DNA of 64,000 nucleotides from Arcobacteraceae bacterium (GTDB taxonomy: Bacteria > Campylobacterota > Campylobacteria > Campylobacterales > Arcobacteraceae), in the NCBI GenBank assembly GCA_028687375.1, contig JAQUAG010000004.1, forward strand, positions 40,986-104,985. The letters run 5' to 3'. The notes under the pieces were generated by a model. The model worked only from the letters and a program-made list of their open reading frames with translations. It searched no databases and had not been told where the DNA came from. Of this stretch, positions 17,135 to 26,731 are shown in pieces. Each line of letters begins with the position of its first letter. Positions within the stretch are counted from its first letter, which is position 1. The position numbers were made by a program, and so were the translations under genes.

Positions 17135-17986
17135 ATGAAATTTAATAAAATATATATAGAACTCACAAATATTTGTGGTCTTCAGTGCACTTTTTGTCCA
17201 TCCAAAAATAATAAACCGTCAACTATACCTTTAAAGTCATTTGACACTATTCTAAAACAAGTTAAACAATATACAAATATCATCACTTTTCACATCTTTG
17301 GCGATCCATTAACTCTTTCAAATTTAAAAGAATATCTAGATATCGCACAAAAAAACAATCTCAAAGTTGAAATAACTACAACGGGTTATTTTTTAAAAAA
17401 TTTCCCATTAGAGTTATTTTTACATCCTACTATCAGACAAATCAATTTTTCACTCAATAGTTACAATAAAAATGAGATGAAAGTCACACTACTTGAGTAT
17501 CTTGAACCTATGTTTAATCTTTGTAAACTGAAACTTGAACAAAAAATTCATAGTTTTATCAATTTTAGATTATGGAATTTAGATGAAGATAAAAGTGAAG
17601 ATAATTTCAATCAAATGGTTATACATTTTTTGGAAACTCATTTTAATATCAATTTAGGAAATATTGATTATCAAAAATCAATACGATTAGAAAATCAAAT
17701 TTTGCTTGATTTTGATACTTATTTTGAATGGCCATCACTCAACTCAGATCATATTAGCGATGGTTTTTGCTATGGACTTAGTTCCCATATTGGAATTCTC
17801 AGTAATGGAACTGTAGTACCTTGTTGTCTTGATGGTTATGGAGTGATAAATCTTGGAAATATATATGAAAATAGCCTCACTTCAATACTTCAGAGTAAAA
17901 AATCACAAAATATAATTGAAAATTTTAAAAATCATATTGCTTGTGAAGAGCTATGTCAAAAATGTACCTTTAAAACACGATTTTAA
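17135..17986 (+). CDS. Radical SAM/SPASM-type protein
   Basis: 283-residue iron-sulfur enzyme. The radical SAM cluster motif is C14-x3-C18-x2-C21 (CGLQCTFC) followed by GDP in place of the usual GGEP (FHIFGDPL). The C-terminus has a SPASM-like cysteine set: CC at VVPCCLDGYG, then a GNIYENSL segment and CEELCQKC. SPASM enzymes modify peptides or proteins or act as maturases, but no precursor peptide gene is visible nearby, so the substrate is unknown. It starts 71 bp after the superoxide-reductase-like gene. A TGCTAAACT box 6 nt before the ATG leaves no room for a ribosome binding site, suggesting its own leaderless promoter. Confidence 0.85.
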   Translation: MKFNKIYIELTNICGLQCTFCPSKNNKPSTIPLKSFDTILKQVKQYTNIITFHIFGDPLTLSNLKEYLDIAQKNNLKVEITTTGYFLKNFPLELFLHPTIRQINFSLNSYNKNEMKVTLLEYLEPMFNLCKLKLEQKIHSFINFRLWNLDEDKSEDNFNQMVIHFLETHFNINLGNIDYQKSIRLENQILLDFDTYFEWPSLNSDHISDGFCYGLSSHIGILSNGTVVPCCLDGYGVINLGNIYENSLTSILQSKKSQNIIENFKNHIACEELCQKCTFKTRF

Positions 17987-18024
17987 GTTTTTAATATTTA
18001 TCAATTCAAAACAATATTTTAAGC

Positions 18025-18030
18025 TATACT
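18025..18030 (+). promoter_or_regulatory. Probable -10 box of rpmB
   Basis: TATACT preceded by AAGC lies 65 bp before the rpmB start codon, giving a leader of roughly 60 nt that ends in AAAAAGGGA as ribosome binding site. Confidence 0.4.
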
Positions 18031-18095
18031 TTAATTATTTTTAAGTACACTTGCGAAAATTTTTTAATCGATAGATTATACAAAAAGGGAACAAT

Positions 18096-18284
18096 ATGGC
18101 AAGAAGATGTATGATATCTGGAAAAGGTCCAATGAGCGGAAACAATGTAAGTCATGCTAAAAACAAAACTAAAAGAAGATTTTTACCAAACTTAAGAAGT
18201 GTTAGAATACAACTTGAAGATGGAACTTCTACAAAAATTAGAATTTGTGCAAAAGAATTAAGAACTTTAAAGAAAAATTCTTAG
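18096..18284 (+). CDS. rpmB: 50S ribosomal protein L28
   Basis: Large-subunit ribosomal protein of 62 residues. The N-terminal [21 protein letters not shown] and the following basic [10 protein letters not shown] are the family signature. It carries single cysteines rather than paired CxxC motifs, so it appears to be the zinc-independent form. It is transcribed alone with its own promoter and a strong hairpin terminator. AAAAAGGGA precedes the ATG. Confidence 0.97.
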   Translation: MARRCMISGKGPMSGNNVSHAKNKTKRRFLPNLRSVRIQLEDGTSTKIRICAKELRTLKKNS

Positions 18285-18305
18285 TCTTTATTTAGATGAT
18301 ATAAA

Positions 18306-18338
18306 AGGTGTGTTGCTCTTTGCAATGCACCTTTTTTT
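18306..18338 (+). terminator. Intrinsic terminator of rpmB
   Basis: AGGTGTGTTGC (18306-18316) pairs with GCAATGCACCT (18322-18332), 11 bp with two G-U wobbles, around TCTTT, followed by a T-run to 18338. Confidence 0.9.
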
Positions 18339-18405
18339 ATTGTTAAAATTGTAACTTTTTTAAGATAAAATAAAAAAGTAAAATAATATGAAGGAGTAAT
18401 ATAGA

Positions 18406-19593
18406 ATGTTTAGTATATTTCCAATTAAAGGTTATATTAGTGATATTGATGGATTTTATTGTGATGGGATAAGTGCTGGATTAAAAGCAAATAATAAGCT
18501 TGATATTGGATTTATCTATAGTGATGTGATGTGTGAAGTTAATGCAATTTTTACTAAAAATAAATTTCAAGCTGCCCCACTTAGACATTTTTTAAACAAA
18601 GGTGATAAAAGTTCAAACTTTGTACTTATCAATTCAAGAAATGCAAATGCTATGACTGGGCAAGCAGGTATCAATGATATTGATGAGTTATTTGGTGAAT
18701 TAGAAAAAACTCTTCCAAATATCAAAAATCCAATTATGAGTAGTACTGGAGTGATTGGAGTAAGACTTCCTAAAGAGAAAATTCTAGAAGGTGCAAAAAC
18801 TTTTAATCTTAAAAATCAAAATGGAGAAAATTTAACTCATGCAATTATGACAACAGATAGCTATCCAAAAAGTTGCCTTTATGAGGTAAAACTTGAAGAT
18901 GGATCTTTATTTAAAATTGGAGCAGTTGCAAAAGGTGCTGGGATGATAAATCCAAATTTAGCAACTATGCTTTGCTTTATTTGTACAGATGCAGCTGTTC
19001 CAAAAGAAGATATGCAAGAGGCTCTTTTAGAAAATGCTCACACAACTTTTAATGCTATTAGCGTTGATGGAGACACTTCGACAAATGATACTGTTTTGCT
19101 TTTAGCAAATAAAAAAGCTAATTGTTATGATAAAAAAGCTTTTAAAGAGGCATTACGACTTGTGATGAATGATATGGCTATGTTAATGGTAGCTGATGGC
19201 GAGGGTGCTAAAAAAGCTGTTGGATTTGAAGTTGTTGGAGCTTCTAGTGATGAAGAAGCAGAATTAATCGCAAAAAATCTTTCAAATTCACTTTTAGTAA
19301 AAACTGCTTTATTTGGAGAAGATCCAAATTGGGGAAGAATCGCATCTACAATTGGCGCTAGTGGAGCACAATGTGATGAAACTACACTTACTATCAGCTT
19401 TGAAAGTGTACTTGTGTATAACAAAGGTGAAATTTACTTTAATAAAGAAGTTGAGACAAAAGCAGCTGCAATTTTACAAAAACCATCATTTAGAATCATC
19501 TGTGACTTAGGACTAAATAATGGTAAATTTACAGCTTTTGGGTGTGATTTAGGGTATGAATATGTTAAAATTAATGCTGATTATAGAACTTAA
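18406..19593 (+). CDS. argJ: Glutamate N-acetyltransferase / ornithine acetyltransferase
   Basis: Bifunctional enzyme of arginine synthesis: moves the acetyl group from N-acetylornithine to glutamate, and in some members also uses acetyl-CoA. The precursor cleaves itself before the Thr in NLATMLCF (Thr187), which becomes the catalytic nucleophile; the preceding KGAGMINPN is also typical. SSTGVIGVRLP and GEDPNWGRIASTIGASGA are further family motifs. At 395 residues it is full length. Start chosen at ATG 18406 with AAGGAGTAATATAGA upstream. It is monocistronic between rpmB and the DUF465 gene. Confidence 0.95.
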   Translation: MFSIFPIKGYISDIDGFYCDGISAGLKANNKLDIGFIYSDVMCEVNAIFTKNKFQAAPLRHFLNKGDKSSNFVLINSRNANAMTGQAGINDIDELFGELEKTLPNIKNPIMSSTGVIGVRLPKEKILEGAKTFNLKNQNGENLTHAIMTTDSYPKSCLYEVKLEDGSLFKIGAVAKGAGMINPNLATMLCFICTDAAVPKEDMQEALLENAHTTFNAISVDGDTSTNDTVLLLANKKANCYDKKAFKEALRLVMNDMAMLMVADGEGAKKAVGFEVVGASSDEEAELIAKNLSNSLLVKTALFGEDPNWGRIASTIGASGAQCDETTLTISFESVLVYNKGEIYFNKEVETKAAAILQKPSFRIICDLGLNNGKFTAFGCDLGYEYVKINADYRT

Positions 19594-19742
19594 ATCCTAT
19601 TAAAAAGAATATCTTTTTATACTCTTTTAAAACTTGTAATAGTGAGTGTTATCTATTTATACACCATCAAAGAAAAAGATTTTAAAGATACAACAAAGCA
19701 ACTATTAGCTAAAATACTAAAAAATTAACAAAAGGATGAAAA

Positions 19743-19970
19743 ATGTTTCACGAATATAGAGATATCGTAACAGAATTAAAAACTTCAAATGCACATTTTA
19801 GAAAAATTTTTGATGAGCACAATGACTTACATGACCAATTAGAAAAAGCTGAAGCTGGTGGGATGGATCACATCGACCACATCGAAATTGAAAGAATGAA
19901 AAAAGCTAAATTAAAACTTAAAGATGAAGCTTATGCAATGATTATGGATTATAAACACAATCAACAATAA
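19743..19970 (+). CDS. YdcH/DUF465-family small protein
   Basis: 75-residue, highly charged, mostly helical protein. The pattern (LKTSNAHFRKIFDEHNDLHDQ, then HIEIERMKKAKLKLKDEAYAMI) matches the DUF465 (YdcH) family, whose biochemical role is not known; members form coiled coils. No signal or membrane segment is present. AAAAGGATGAAAA precedes the ATG, and a near-perfect hairpin terminator follows. It stands alone before gyrA. Confidence 0.88.
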   Translation: MFHEYRDIVTELKTSNAHFRKIFDEHNDLHDQLEKAEAGGMDHIDHIEIERMKKAKLKLKDEAYAMIMDYKHNQQ

Positions 19971-19988
19971 TTCTTATTTTATTGTTTA

Positions 19989-20024
19989 AAAAGGTTAAGA
20001 TAAATTATCTTAACCTTTTTTTTT
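19989..20024 (+). terminator. Intrinsic terminator of the DUF465 gene
   Basis: AAGGTTAAGATA pairs perfectly with TATCTTAACCTT (12 bp, 3-nt loop) and is followed by eight or more T residues. Confidence 0.93.
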
Positions 20025-20086
20025 GGGTTTTTTAGATAAACTCCAAACAAATTTTTTAAAAGTTTCTCTTGAAAGGCAAATTAACT

Positions 20087-22657
20087 ATGGATAATCTTTT
20101 CCAATCACAAGATATTAGAGATATCAAAATTGAAGATTCAGTAAAAGCATCATACCTTGACTACTCAATGAGTGTAATCATAGGTAGAGCGCTTCCTGAT
20201 TCTAGGGATGGTTTAAAACCAGTTCACAGAAGAATACTCTACGCAATGAATGAGCTAAACCTTAGTTCTCGAGCTCCTTACAAAAAATCAGCAAGAATTG
20301 TTGGAGATGTTATTGGTAAATATCACCCACATGGTGATAATTCTGTTTATGATGCACTTGTAAGAATGGCACAAGATTTCTCCATGAGAACACCACTTGT
20401 CGATGGTCAAGGAAACTTCGGTTCTGTTGATGGTGATAGTGCGGCAGCTATGAGATATACAGAAGCTAGAATGACTAAAATTAGTGAAGATATCTTAAGA
20501 GATATCGATAAAGATACTGTTAACTTTATCCCAACATACGATGATGCTGGGAAAGAACCATCAGTTTTACCTACAAGAATACCATCTTTACTTATTAATG
20601 GAAGTGAAGGTATTGCTGTTGGTATGGCTACAAAAATCCCTCCACACAATCCAACAGAAGTGATGAACGCCCTACTGCATATGGTAGAAAATCCAAAAGC
20701 AACTGCTGAAGATTTAATGGCATTTATTCAAGGTCCAGATTTTCCAACTGGTGGAACGATATTTGGTCGAAGAGGTATCATAGATGCTTATACGACTGGA
20801 AGAGGAAGAGTACGAGTTCGAGCAAAACATCATATTGAAATCAAAAATAAAAAAGATATCATCGTAATAGATGAACTTCCTTATCAAGTAAATAAAGCAA
20901 GATTAGTTGAGCAAATTGCAACTTTAGCCAAAGATAAAATGCTTGAGGGTGTAAGTGAAGTTAGAGATGAATCTGATAGAGATGGGATGAGAGTTGTCAT
21001 TGAACTTAAAAAAGAGGCAATGGCTGAAATCGTTTTAAATAACCTTTACAAAACAACACCAATGCAGATAACTTTTGGAACAATTATGTTAGCTGTCCAT
21101 AACAAAGAGCCTAGAATTTTTACACTTCCTGAAGTTTTAACTGTATTTTTAAATCACAGAAAAACAGTCATTATTAGACGAACTATCTTTGATCTTGAAA
21201 AGGCAAAAGCAAGAGCTCATATCTTAGAGGGATTAAAAATAGCTCTTGATAATATTGATGAAGTTGTAAGAATTATTAGAGCGAGTTCAAATGATCAAGA
21301 AGCAAGAGAAAGCTTAATGGCAACTTTTGGTCTTTCACAGATTCAATCTCAAGCTATTCTTGATATGAGACTTGGAAGATTAACTGGACTTCAAAGAGAA
21401 AAATTAGAAGCTGAATTAAAAGAGCTTTTATTACTTATTGAAGAACTTGAATCTATTTTAAAATCTGAAGATAAGCTTAACATAATCATCAAAGAAGAGT
21501 TAGAAGAAACAAAAGAAAAATATACAGATGTAAGAAGAACTGAGATTGAAGATAGTTATGATGATATCGATATCGAAGACCTTATTCCAAATGAGCCAAT
21601 GGTTGTTACAATTACACATAATGGATATGTAAAAAGAGTTCCAATCAAAGCTTATGAAATGCAAAGACGTGGTGGAAAAGGTAAAATCGCAGTAACTACT
21701 CACGATGATGACTTTATAGAAAGATTCTTTGTAAGTAATACTCACGATACACTTATGTTTGTTACAAATCTTGGGCAACTATACTGGTTAAAAGTATATA
21801 AAATACCTGAAGGTAGTAGAATTGCAAAAGGGAAAGCGGTAGTTAATCTTATCAATTTAAGAGAAGATGAAAAAATTATGGCAATTATCCCTACAAGTGA
21901 TTTTGATGATAGTAAATCTTTAGCATTCTTTACAAAATATGGAATTGTTAAACGAACACTATTAAGTGAATTCAGCAATATCAGAAGTAATGGTGTAAGA
22001 GCTATTGTCCTTGATGACGAAGATGAAGTTATCACAGCTCAAATTACACTTCCCGAATCAAAATACTTAATGATTTTTACAGCTCTTGGGCAAGTTATTA
22101 GGTTTGAAACTGAAAAAACTAGAACACAAGGAAGAACAACAAGAGGAGTTAGAGGTATCAAATTTAAAGACCCTAAAGATTATGTTGTTGATGCTGAAGT
22201 TGTAGAAAATGAAGGGCAAGAGCTTTTAACTGTAAGTGAAAGTGGTGTTGGGAAAAGAACAACAGTTGAAGAGTACAGAATTACAAATAGAGCTGGAAGT
22301 GGTGTTATATCTATGAAACTTTCTCCAAAAACAGGAAAAACTGTTGTTGGAAATGTTATCGTTGATGAAAACCAAGATTTAATGGCACTTACAAGTGTTG
22401 GAAAAATGATAAGAGTTGATATGCAAACTATTAGAAAAGCTGGTAGAAATACAAGTGGAGTAAATATAGTTGATGTTGATAAAGGGGATAGAGTTGTAAG
22501 TATTGCAAAATGTCCTAAAGAGAAAGAAGATGAACTTGATATAGAAGATGCACAAGATATGGTAAACAGTAGTGGTGATAATATTATTGAAGATATTGTT
22601 GCTCCTTCTAGCCAAGAGCTAAATTTATTAAATATTAACGGAGATGATGAGGAATGA
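20087..22657 (+). CDS. gyrA: DNA gyrase subunit A
   Basis: Catalytic breakage-reunion subunit of gyrase, which introduces negative supercoils with GyrB. The active-site tyrosine is Tyr124 ([10 protein letters not shown]). The quinolone region reads [12 protein letters not shown], so the position equal to E. coli Ser83 is Asn85, as in Helicobacter pylori, while the Asp87 equivalent (Asp89) is kept. The C-terminal pinwheel repeats include the GyrA box-like MQRRGGKGK and a very acidic tail. I start at ATG 20087 (856 residues) because GAAAGG lies 10 nt upstream and family similarity starts there; the in-frame TTG at 20069 would only add KGKLT. asd overlaps the stop by 4 bp. Confidence 0.97.
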   Translation: MDNLFQSQDIRDIKIEDSVKASYLDYSMSVIIGRALPDSRDGLKPVHRRILYAMNELNLSSRAPYKKSARIVGDVIGKYHPHGDNSVYDALVRMAQDFSMRTPLVDGQGNFGSVDGDSAAAMRYTEARMTKISEDILRDIDKDTVNFIPTYDDAGKEPSVLPTRIPSLLINGSEGIAVGMATKIPPHNPTEVMNALLHMVENPKATAEDLMAFIQGPDFPTGGTIFGRRGIIDAYTTGRGRVRVRAKHHIEIKNKKDIIVIDELPYQVNKARLVEQIATLAKDKMLEGVSEVRDESDRDGMRVVIELKKEAMAEIVLNNLYKTTPMQITFGTIMLAVHNKEPRIFTLPEVLTVFLNHRKTVIIRRTIFDLEKAKARAHILEGLKIALDNIDEVVRIIRASSNDQEARESLMATFGLSQIQSQAILDMRLGRLTGLQREKLEAELKELLLLIEELESILKSEDKLNIIIKEELEETKEKYTDVRRTEIEDSYDDIDIEDLIPNEPMVVTITHNGYVKRVPIKAYEMQRRGGKGKIAVTTHDDDFIERFFVSNTHDTLMFVTNLGQLYWLKVYKIPEGSRIAKGKAVVNLINLREDEKIMAIIPTSDFDDSKSLAFFTKYGIVKRTLLSEFSNIRSNGVRAIVLDDEDEVITAQITLPESKYLMIFTALGQVIRFETEKTRTQGRTTRGVRGIKFKDPKDYVVDAEVVENEGQELLTVSESGVGKRTTVEEYRITNRAGSGVISMKLSPKTGKTVVGNVIVDENQDLMALTSVGKMIRVDMQTIRKAGRNTSGVNIVDVDKGDRVVSIAKCPKEKEDELDIEDAQDMVNSSGDNIIEDIVAPSSQELNLLNINGDDEE

Positions 22658-23691
22658 AAAAATATAATGTTGCTGTTGTAGGTGCTACTGGTGCTGTTGG
22701 TGAGGAATTATTTAGAATATTAGATGAGATGGATTTCCCAGTAGGAAATCTTCTTCCACTAGCAAGTGCTAGAAGTGTTGGTACAAACATCGAATTTGCT
22801 GGGAAAGAATACCCAGTTGTAGAACTTACTGAAACGGTATTTGAAGAAAATGATGTTGATATTGCATTTTTTAGTGCTGGTGGAAGCATTAGTGCTAAAT
22901 ATGCTAAATATGCTGTTGAAGGTGGTGCTGTTGTTATTGATAACACTAGCCATTTTAGAATGGATCCAACTATTCCATTAGTTGTTCCTGAAGTAAATCC
23001 TGAAGATATAGCTCTTTGGAGAGAATCTGGAATAATTGCAAATCCAAACTGTTCAACTATCCAAATGGTACAGGCACTTAAACCTCTTGATGATTTATAT
23101 GGAATCGAAAGAGTTGATGTAAGTACTTACCAAGCGACAAGTGGAGCTGGTAAAAAGGGGATGGAAGAGTTAGTTTTACAAATGCAAGACTTTTTTGCAT
23201 TTAGACTTGATGAGTCAAAAATTGAAGCTTTTGCACACCAAATAGCACTAAATGTAATTCCACAAGTAGATAAAGCTATGCCTAGTGGATTTACAAAAGA
23301 GGAAGAAAAAATGGTGTATGAAACACAAAAAATTCTTCACAAAAATATCCAAGTTGCAGCAACTTGTGTAAGAGTTCCCGTTTTAAGAAGTCATAGTGAA
23401 TCTATCACTGTAACATTTCCTGAACATATTGATGTAGATGTTGAAAGATGTAGAGAAGTTATCGAAAACTTTGAAAATGTAAAAGTTATAGATGACCTTC
23501 CAAATAGCCTTTATCCTATGCCTATAATTGCTACAGATACGGATTTTACTTATGTTGGAAGACTTAGAAAAGATATTTACAAACAAAATGTATTACATTT
23601 TTTTAATGTAGCTGACCAAATTAGAGTTGGAGCTGCAACTAATGCGATTAGAATTGCATTTAAATGGATTGAAATGGAGGGTGAGAAATGA
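22654..23691 (+). CDS. asd: Aspartate-semialdehyde dehydrogenase
   Basis: Reduces aspartyl phosphate to aspartate semialdehyde with NADPH, the branch point to lysine/diaminopimelate, threonine and methionine. [16 protein letters not shown] is the nucleotide-binding start, PNCSTIQMV holds the catalytic Cys133, and [15 protein letters not shown] and [11 protein letters not shown] are substrate motifs. Length 345 is standard. Its ATG overlaps the gyrA stop (ATGA) and a GATGAGGA ribosome binding site lies inside gyrA. Its own stop overlaps the yqhA-like start, so gyrA, asd, yqhA and hemE appear to be one translationally coupled operon. Confidence 0.96.
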   Translation: MKKYNVAVVGATGAVGEELFRILDEMDFPVGNLLPLASARSVGTNIEFAGKEYPVVELTETVFEENDVDIAFFSAGGSISAKYAKYAVEGGAVVIDNTSHFRMDPTIPLVVPEVNPEDIALWRESGIIANPNCSTIQMVQALKPLDDLYGIERVDVSTYQATSGAGKKGMEELVLQMQDFFAFRLDESKIEAFAHQIALNVIPQVDKAMPSGFTKEEEKMVYETQKILHKNIQVAATCVRVPVLRSHSESITVTFPEHIDVDVERCREVIENFENVKVIDDLPNSLYPMPIIATDTDFTYVGRLRKDIYKQNVLHFFNVADQIRVGAATNAIRIAFKWIEMEGEK

Positions 23692-24206
23692 TTGAAAGAA
23701 TTTTTGAAAATGGTCTTTGGCAAAGTAGATTTATTGTTATTTTAGCAGTTATTTTTGGACTTGTAGGTTCAATAGTATTATTTATAGTTGCTTCTATGGA
23801 TATTTTCGGTGTTGCTAGTTATGCGTTTGAAACGATTTCAACTGGTGCTCATCCTGAGCATTTTCATGAAGATATAGTTGCAGGTATTATAGGTGCAGTT
23901 GATTTATATCTGATTGCAGTTGTTATGCTTATATTTTCATTTGGTATCTATGAGCTTTTTATATCAAAAATAGATGCAGCTTGTAATGAAGAGGATGAAA
24001 ACTGTAGTACTATTTTAGCTATCCATTCTCTTGATCAACTCAAAGATAAAATAGCAAAAGTAATTGTAATGGTTTTGGTTGTAAGCTTTTTTCAAAAAGT
24101 ATTACACACAAATTTTGCAACACCATTAGAGATGTTGTATTTTGCACTTTCAATCACAGCACTTGCAGTTGGATTGTTTTTTCTTGGAAAAGTAGGTAAA
24201 CACTAA
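23688..24206 (+). CDS. YqhA/UPF0114-family membrane protein
   Basis: 172-residue integral membrane protein of the YqhA (UPF0114) family, function unknown. Three or four hydrophobic spans are visible: about residues 15-37, 68-90 (VDLYLIAVVMLIFSFGIYELF), 123-140 and 148-167. Conserved features are the WQSRFIVILAV start, GAVDLYLIA, and LAIHSLDQLKDKIAKVI. It overlaps asd by 4 bp (ATGA) and hemE by 1 bp (TAATG), so it is made together with metabolic enzymes, but the neighbourhood gives no clear hint to function. Confidence 0.9.
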   Translation: MIERIFENGLWQSRFIVILAVIFGLVGSIVLFIVASMDIFGVASYAFETISTGAHPEHFHEDIVAGIIGAVDLYLIAVVMLIFSFGIYELFISKIDAACNEEDENCSTILAIHSLDQLKDKIAKVIVMVLVVSFFQKVLHTNFATPLEMLYFALSITALAVGLFFLGKVGKH

Positions 24207-25252
24207 TGGGTAAAATATTTGTAGATGCTTGTAAGGGGCTAGAAACACCTTATACACCAGTTTGGATGATGAGACAAGCAGGAAGATACCTTCCTGAGTA
24301 TATGGCTGTTCGAGCAAAAGCTGGTAATTTTTTAAACCTTTGTCACAATCCAGAACTAGCTGCTGAAGTTACAATTCAACCGCTTGATATTGTTGGTGTT
24401 GATGCGGCTATTTTATTTAGTGATATTTTGGTTATCCCAAATGAGATGGGGATGAAACTAGAATTTTTAAAAGGGGAAGGTCCTGTATTTGAAAAACCAA
24501 TAGTAACTGAAGCTGATGTAGATGCTTTAATTGGTGGGAAAGAGGCAAGTAGTAAACTTACTTATGTATATGATACTATTAAGCTTTTACGAAAACAATT
24601 AGATGAAAGAGGAGATGATATCGCTCTTATAGGTTTTACTGGTGCTCCTTGGACACTTGCAACTTATATGATAGAAGGGCAAGGGACAAAAACATACAAT
24701 ATTTGTAAAAAAATGATGTACTCAAATCCTGCACTTTTACATAAAATTTTAGCAAAAGTGACAGAAGTTGTGAAGCTTTATATGGAAAAACAAATCCAAT
24801 CTGGTATTGATGTTGTTCAAATATTTGACTCTTGGGCAGCAGCGATTGAGCCTTCAAAATACAATGAATTCTCTTGGAAATATATGGTAGAGATTGCTGA
24901 TTATTTAAAATCAAAATATCCAGAAACTCCAATTATTATGTTCCCAAAAGGGGTAAGTGCATTTATTGAACAAGGTTTAGTGTATGGAAACTTTGATGTA
25001 TTTGGTGTAGACTGGGGAACTCCAATGGCTATGGCTAAAGCAAAATTAGGGGATAGATATGTTCTTCAAGGGAATATGGAACCTTGTAGATTATACTCTA
25101 AAGAGGAGACTACAAGATGTGTAGAAGCACTCCAAAATATTATGGGTGGAAAAAGACATATATTTAATCTAGGTCATGGGATTCTTCCAGATGTACCAGT
25201 TGAAAATGCGAAACACTTTGTAAGTGAATGTAAAAGGGTGAGCAAAAAATAG
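24206..25252 (+). CDS. hemE: Uroporphyrinogen decarboxylase
   Basis: Removes four carboxyl groups from uroporphyrinogen III to form coproporphyrinogen III in heme synthesis. PVWMMRQAGRYLPEY carries the invariant arginines of the active site, AILFSDILVIPNEMG holds the catalytic aspartate, and GFTGAPWTLATYMIEG and FNLGHGILPDVP are the other signatures. Length 348 is standard. It overlaps the preceding yqhA-like gene by one base and is followed after 3 bp by a small lipoprotein gene. Confidence 0.97.
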   Translation: MGKIFVDACKGLETPYTPVWMMRQAGRYLPEYMAVRAKAGNFLNLCHNPELAAEVTIQPLDIVGVDAAILFSDILVIPNEMGMKLEFLKGEGPVFEKPIVTEADVDALIGGKEASSKLTYVYDTIKLLRKQLDERGDDIALIGFTGAPWTLATYMIEGQGTKTYNICKKMMYSNPALLHKILAKVTEVVKLYMEKQIQSGIDVVQIFDSWAAAIEPSKYNEFSWKYMVEIADYLKSKYPETPIIMFPKGVSAFIEQGLVYGNFDVFGVDWGTPMAMAKAKLGDRYVLQGNMEPCRLYSKEETTRCVEALQNIMGGKRHIFNLGHGILPDVPVENAKHFVSECKRVSKK

Positions 25253-25255
25253 TTT

Positions 25256-25672
25256 ATGACTTTTTATAAACCTTTCAAGCAAGTGGTATTTCTATCACTT
25301 GCTTTTTTATTTTTGGGGTGTGAAGATAAAAAGTATTTCACTCAAACGTATGATGAGAAACTTTTAAAACAAAAAACAACTTGCCTACAACTGAAACTAA
25401 CACCCTATTCTAGTGCAGTTTATAATGGTGTGAAAGATTTATACCCATTTAGCCAAAATTGTCAAAGAATCTTAGAGATACGATACAAAACAAAAATAGC
25501 TTGCAATAGCCCGTACAATACAAATACAAGTTTTAATAGTTTTATTGAACTCAATTTATTAGATCAAGATAAACTGATATATACGGTGTACAAAGACTTA
25601 AAAGATGATGATGATATTATCAAAGAGATAAAGAAAGGATATGATTTTTTATGGAAACAAACAAACCACTAA
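25256..25672 (+). CDS. Small predicted lipoprotein, function unknown
   Basis: 138-residue protein with a hydrophobic N-terminus ending in a lipobox LFLGC (Cys22), so it should be lipid-anchored after export; the following EDKK suggests outer-membrane or periplasmic exposure. The mature part has four cysteines (in TTCLQL, QNCQRI, IACNSP and the anchor) that may form disulfides. I do not recognise a family. It lies 3 bp after hemE and overlaps the radical SAM gene by 22 bp, so it is part of the same transcript, but no functional link is evident. Confidence 0.75.
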   Translation: MTFYKPFKQVVFLSLAFLFLGCEDKKYFTQTYDEKLLKQKTTCLQLKLTPYSSAVYNGVKDLYPFSQNCQRILEIRYKTKIACNSPYNTNTSFNSFIELNLLDQDKLIYTVYKDLKDDDDIIKEIKKGYDFLWKQTNH

Positions 25673-26571
25673 CTTTTGGTCCAGTCAATTCAAGACGGTT
25701 TGGGATAAGTCTTGGAATTGACCTCTCCCCTACCCATAAACAGTGTAATTTTGATTGTTTGTATTGTGAACTAGAGAAACAAAAAACTGTTCCTATCCAA
25801 ACAGACTCAATTGGTGTTGATAATTATATTGTCGCTGTACAAGAAGCCCTTCTAAAATATCCAGAGATAGAAGTGATAACAATAACAGCAAATGGTGAGC
25901 CAACAATGTATCCATATCTTGATGAACTTGTAGAGAAACTAGAGAGTATCAAAAAAAATAAAAAACTGTTGATACTTTCAAACTCTTCACTTATCTCAAA
26001 TCAAAAGATATCTCATACTTTACATAAAATAGATATTGTTAAACTTTCACTAGATTGTGCTACAAAAGAGTGCTTTGCTAAACTTGATAGACTCGATAGC
26101 AGTATCAACTTTCAAGATATTATAGATGGTATGATTGCCTTTTCAAAAACATTTCAAAACGAACTTGTGATAGAGGTATTATTTGTGGACACTATCAACA
26201 ATAAACAATCTGAAATAGAGAAGATTTACACTATTTTACAGCATATAAACCCTACAAGAGTTGATATTGGGACAATAGATAGACCACCAGCATACGATGT
26301 AAAACCGATAAGTTATGGAGAATTAGAAAAAATTGCTCACACATTTGAAGGGCTAAATGTTACTATAGCCCATCGGCATAAAATAAAACTCTCAAAAAAT
26401 TTAAACGAAATTGAGATTTTAAATCTTTTAGAGAAACGACCACAAACACAAGAGGATTTGGAAAATCTTTTAGATGAGAATTCTTTAAATACATTTCATA
26501 ATCTTTTAGAAAATAACTGTGTTACAGTCCGAAATCAAGCAGGAGTCCTTTTTTATGGAAAATCAAAATAA
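25651..26571 (+). CDS. Radical SAM protein (COG0731-like)
   Basis: 306-residue iron-sulfur enzyme. The start LTFGPVNSRRFGISLGIDLSP, followed by C32-x3-C36-x2-C39 (CNFDCLYC), is characteristic of the COG0731 group, which is distantly related to tRNA-wybutosine enzymes. ITANGEPTMYP corresponds to the GGEP motif. Residues from about 250 on look like a winged-helix segment (EIEILNLLEKRPQTQEDLENLL). The substrate is unknown. It overlaps the lipoprotein gene upstream and the small zinc-ribbon gene downstream. Confidence 0.85.
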   Translation: METNKPLTFGPVNSRRFGISLGIDLSPTHKQCNFDCLYCELEKQKTVPIQTDSIGVDNYIVAVQEALLKYPEIEVITITANGEPTMYPYLDELVEKLESIKKNKKLLILSNSSLISNQKISHTLHKIDIVKLSLDCATKECFAKLDRLDSSINFQDIIDGMIAFSKTFQNELVIEVLFVDTINNKQSEIEKIYTILQHINPTRVDIGTIDRPPAYDVKPISYGELEKIAHTFEGLNVTIAHRHKIKLSKNLNEIEILNLLEKRPQTQEDLENLLDENSLNTFHNLLENNCVTVRNQAGVLFYGKSK

Positions 26572-26731
26572 AGAATGTAGAAACTGTCATTCTGAAGTGA
26601 CCAAAGGGGTAGGAAGATGTCCATATTGTGGGATTTTAAATCCAACAATAGAGTTAAAAGATATTTTTAAAACAATCTTTTGGGTACTTTTCATCATGGC
26701 TATTGTTACCTATTTACTACCAAAAAGTTAA
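26555..26731 (+). CDS. Small zinc-ribbon membrane protein
   Basis: 58-residue protein with Cys8-x2-Cys11 and Cys22-x2-Cys25 (CRNC and CPYC), a typical zinc ribbon, followed by one membrane span (about 37-54, TIFWVLFIMAIVTYLL). I start at ATG 26555 because AGGAG lies 9 nt upstream; a longer reading frame from 26519 would only repeat codons of the upstream gene in another frame. It overlaps the radical SAM gene by 17 bp. Function unknown; the ribbon would face the cytoplasm if the span is a C-terminal anchor. Confidence 0.75.
   Translation: MENQNKECRNCHSEVTKGVGRCPYCGILNPTIELKDIFKTIFWVLFIMAIVTYLLPKS

Noticed and set aside
17987-18095. Possible riboswitch or leader peptide before rpmB
   Set aside because: A promoter and ribosome binding site are visible but no conserved leader fold can be supported by eye.
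20069-20086. TTG as the start of gyrA
   Set aside because: ATG at 20087 has GAAAGG at proper spacing and matches the family start; the TTG overlaps that site.
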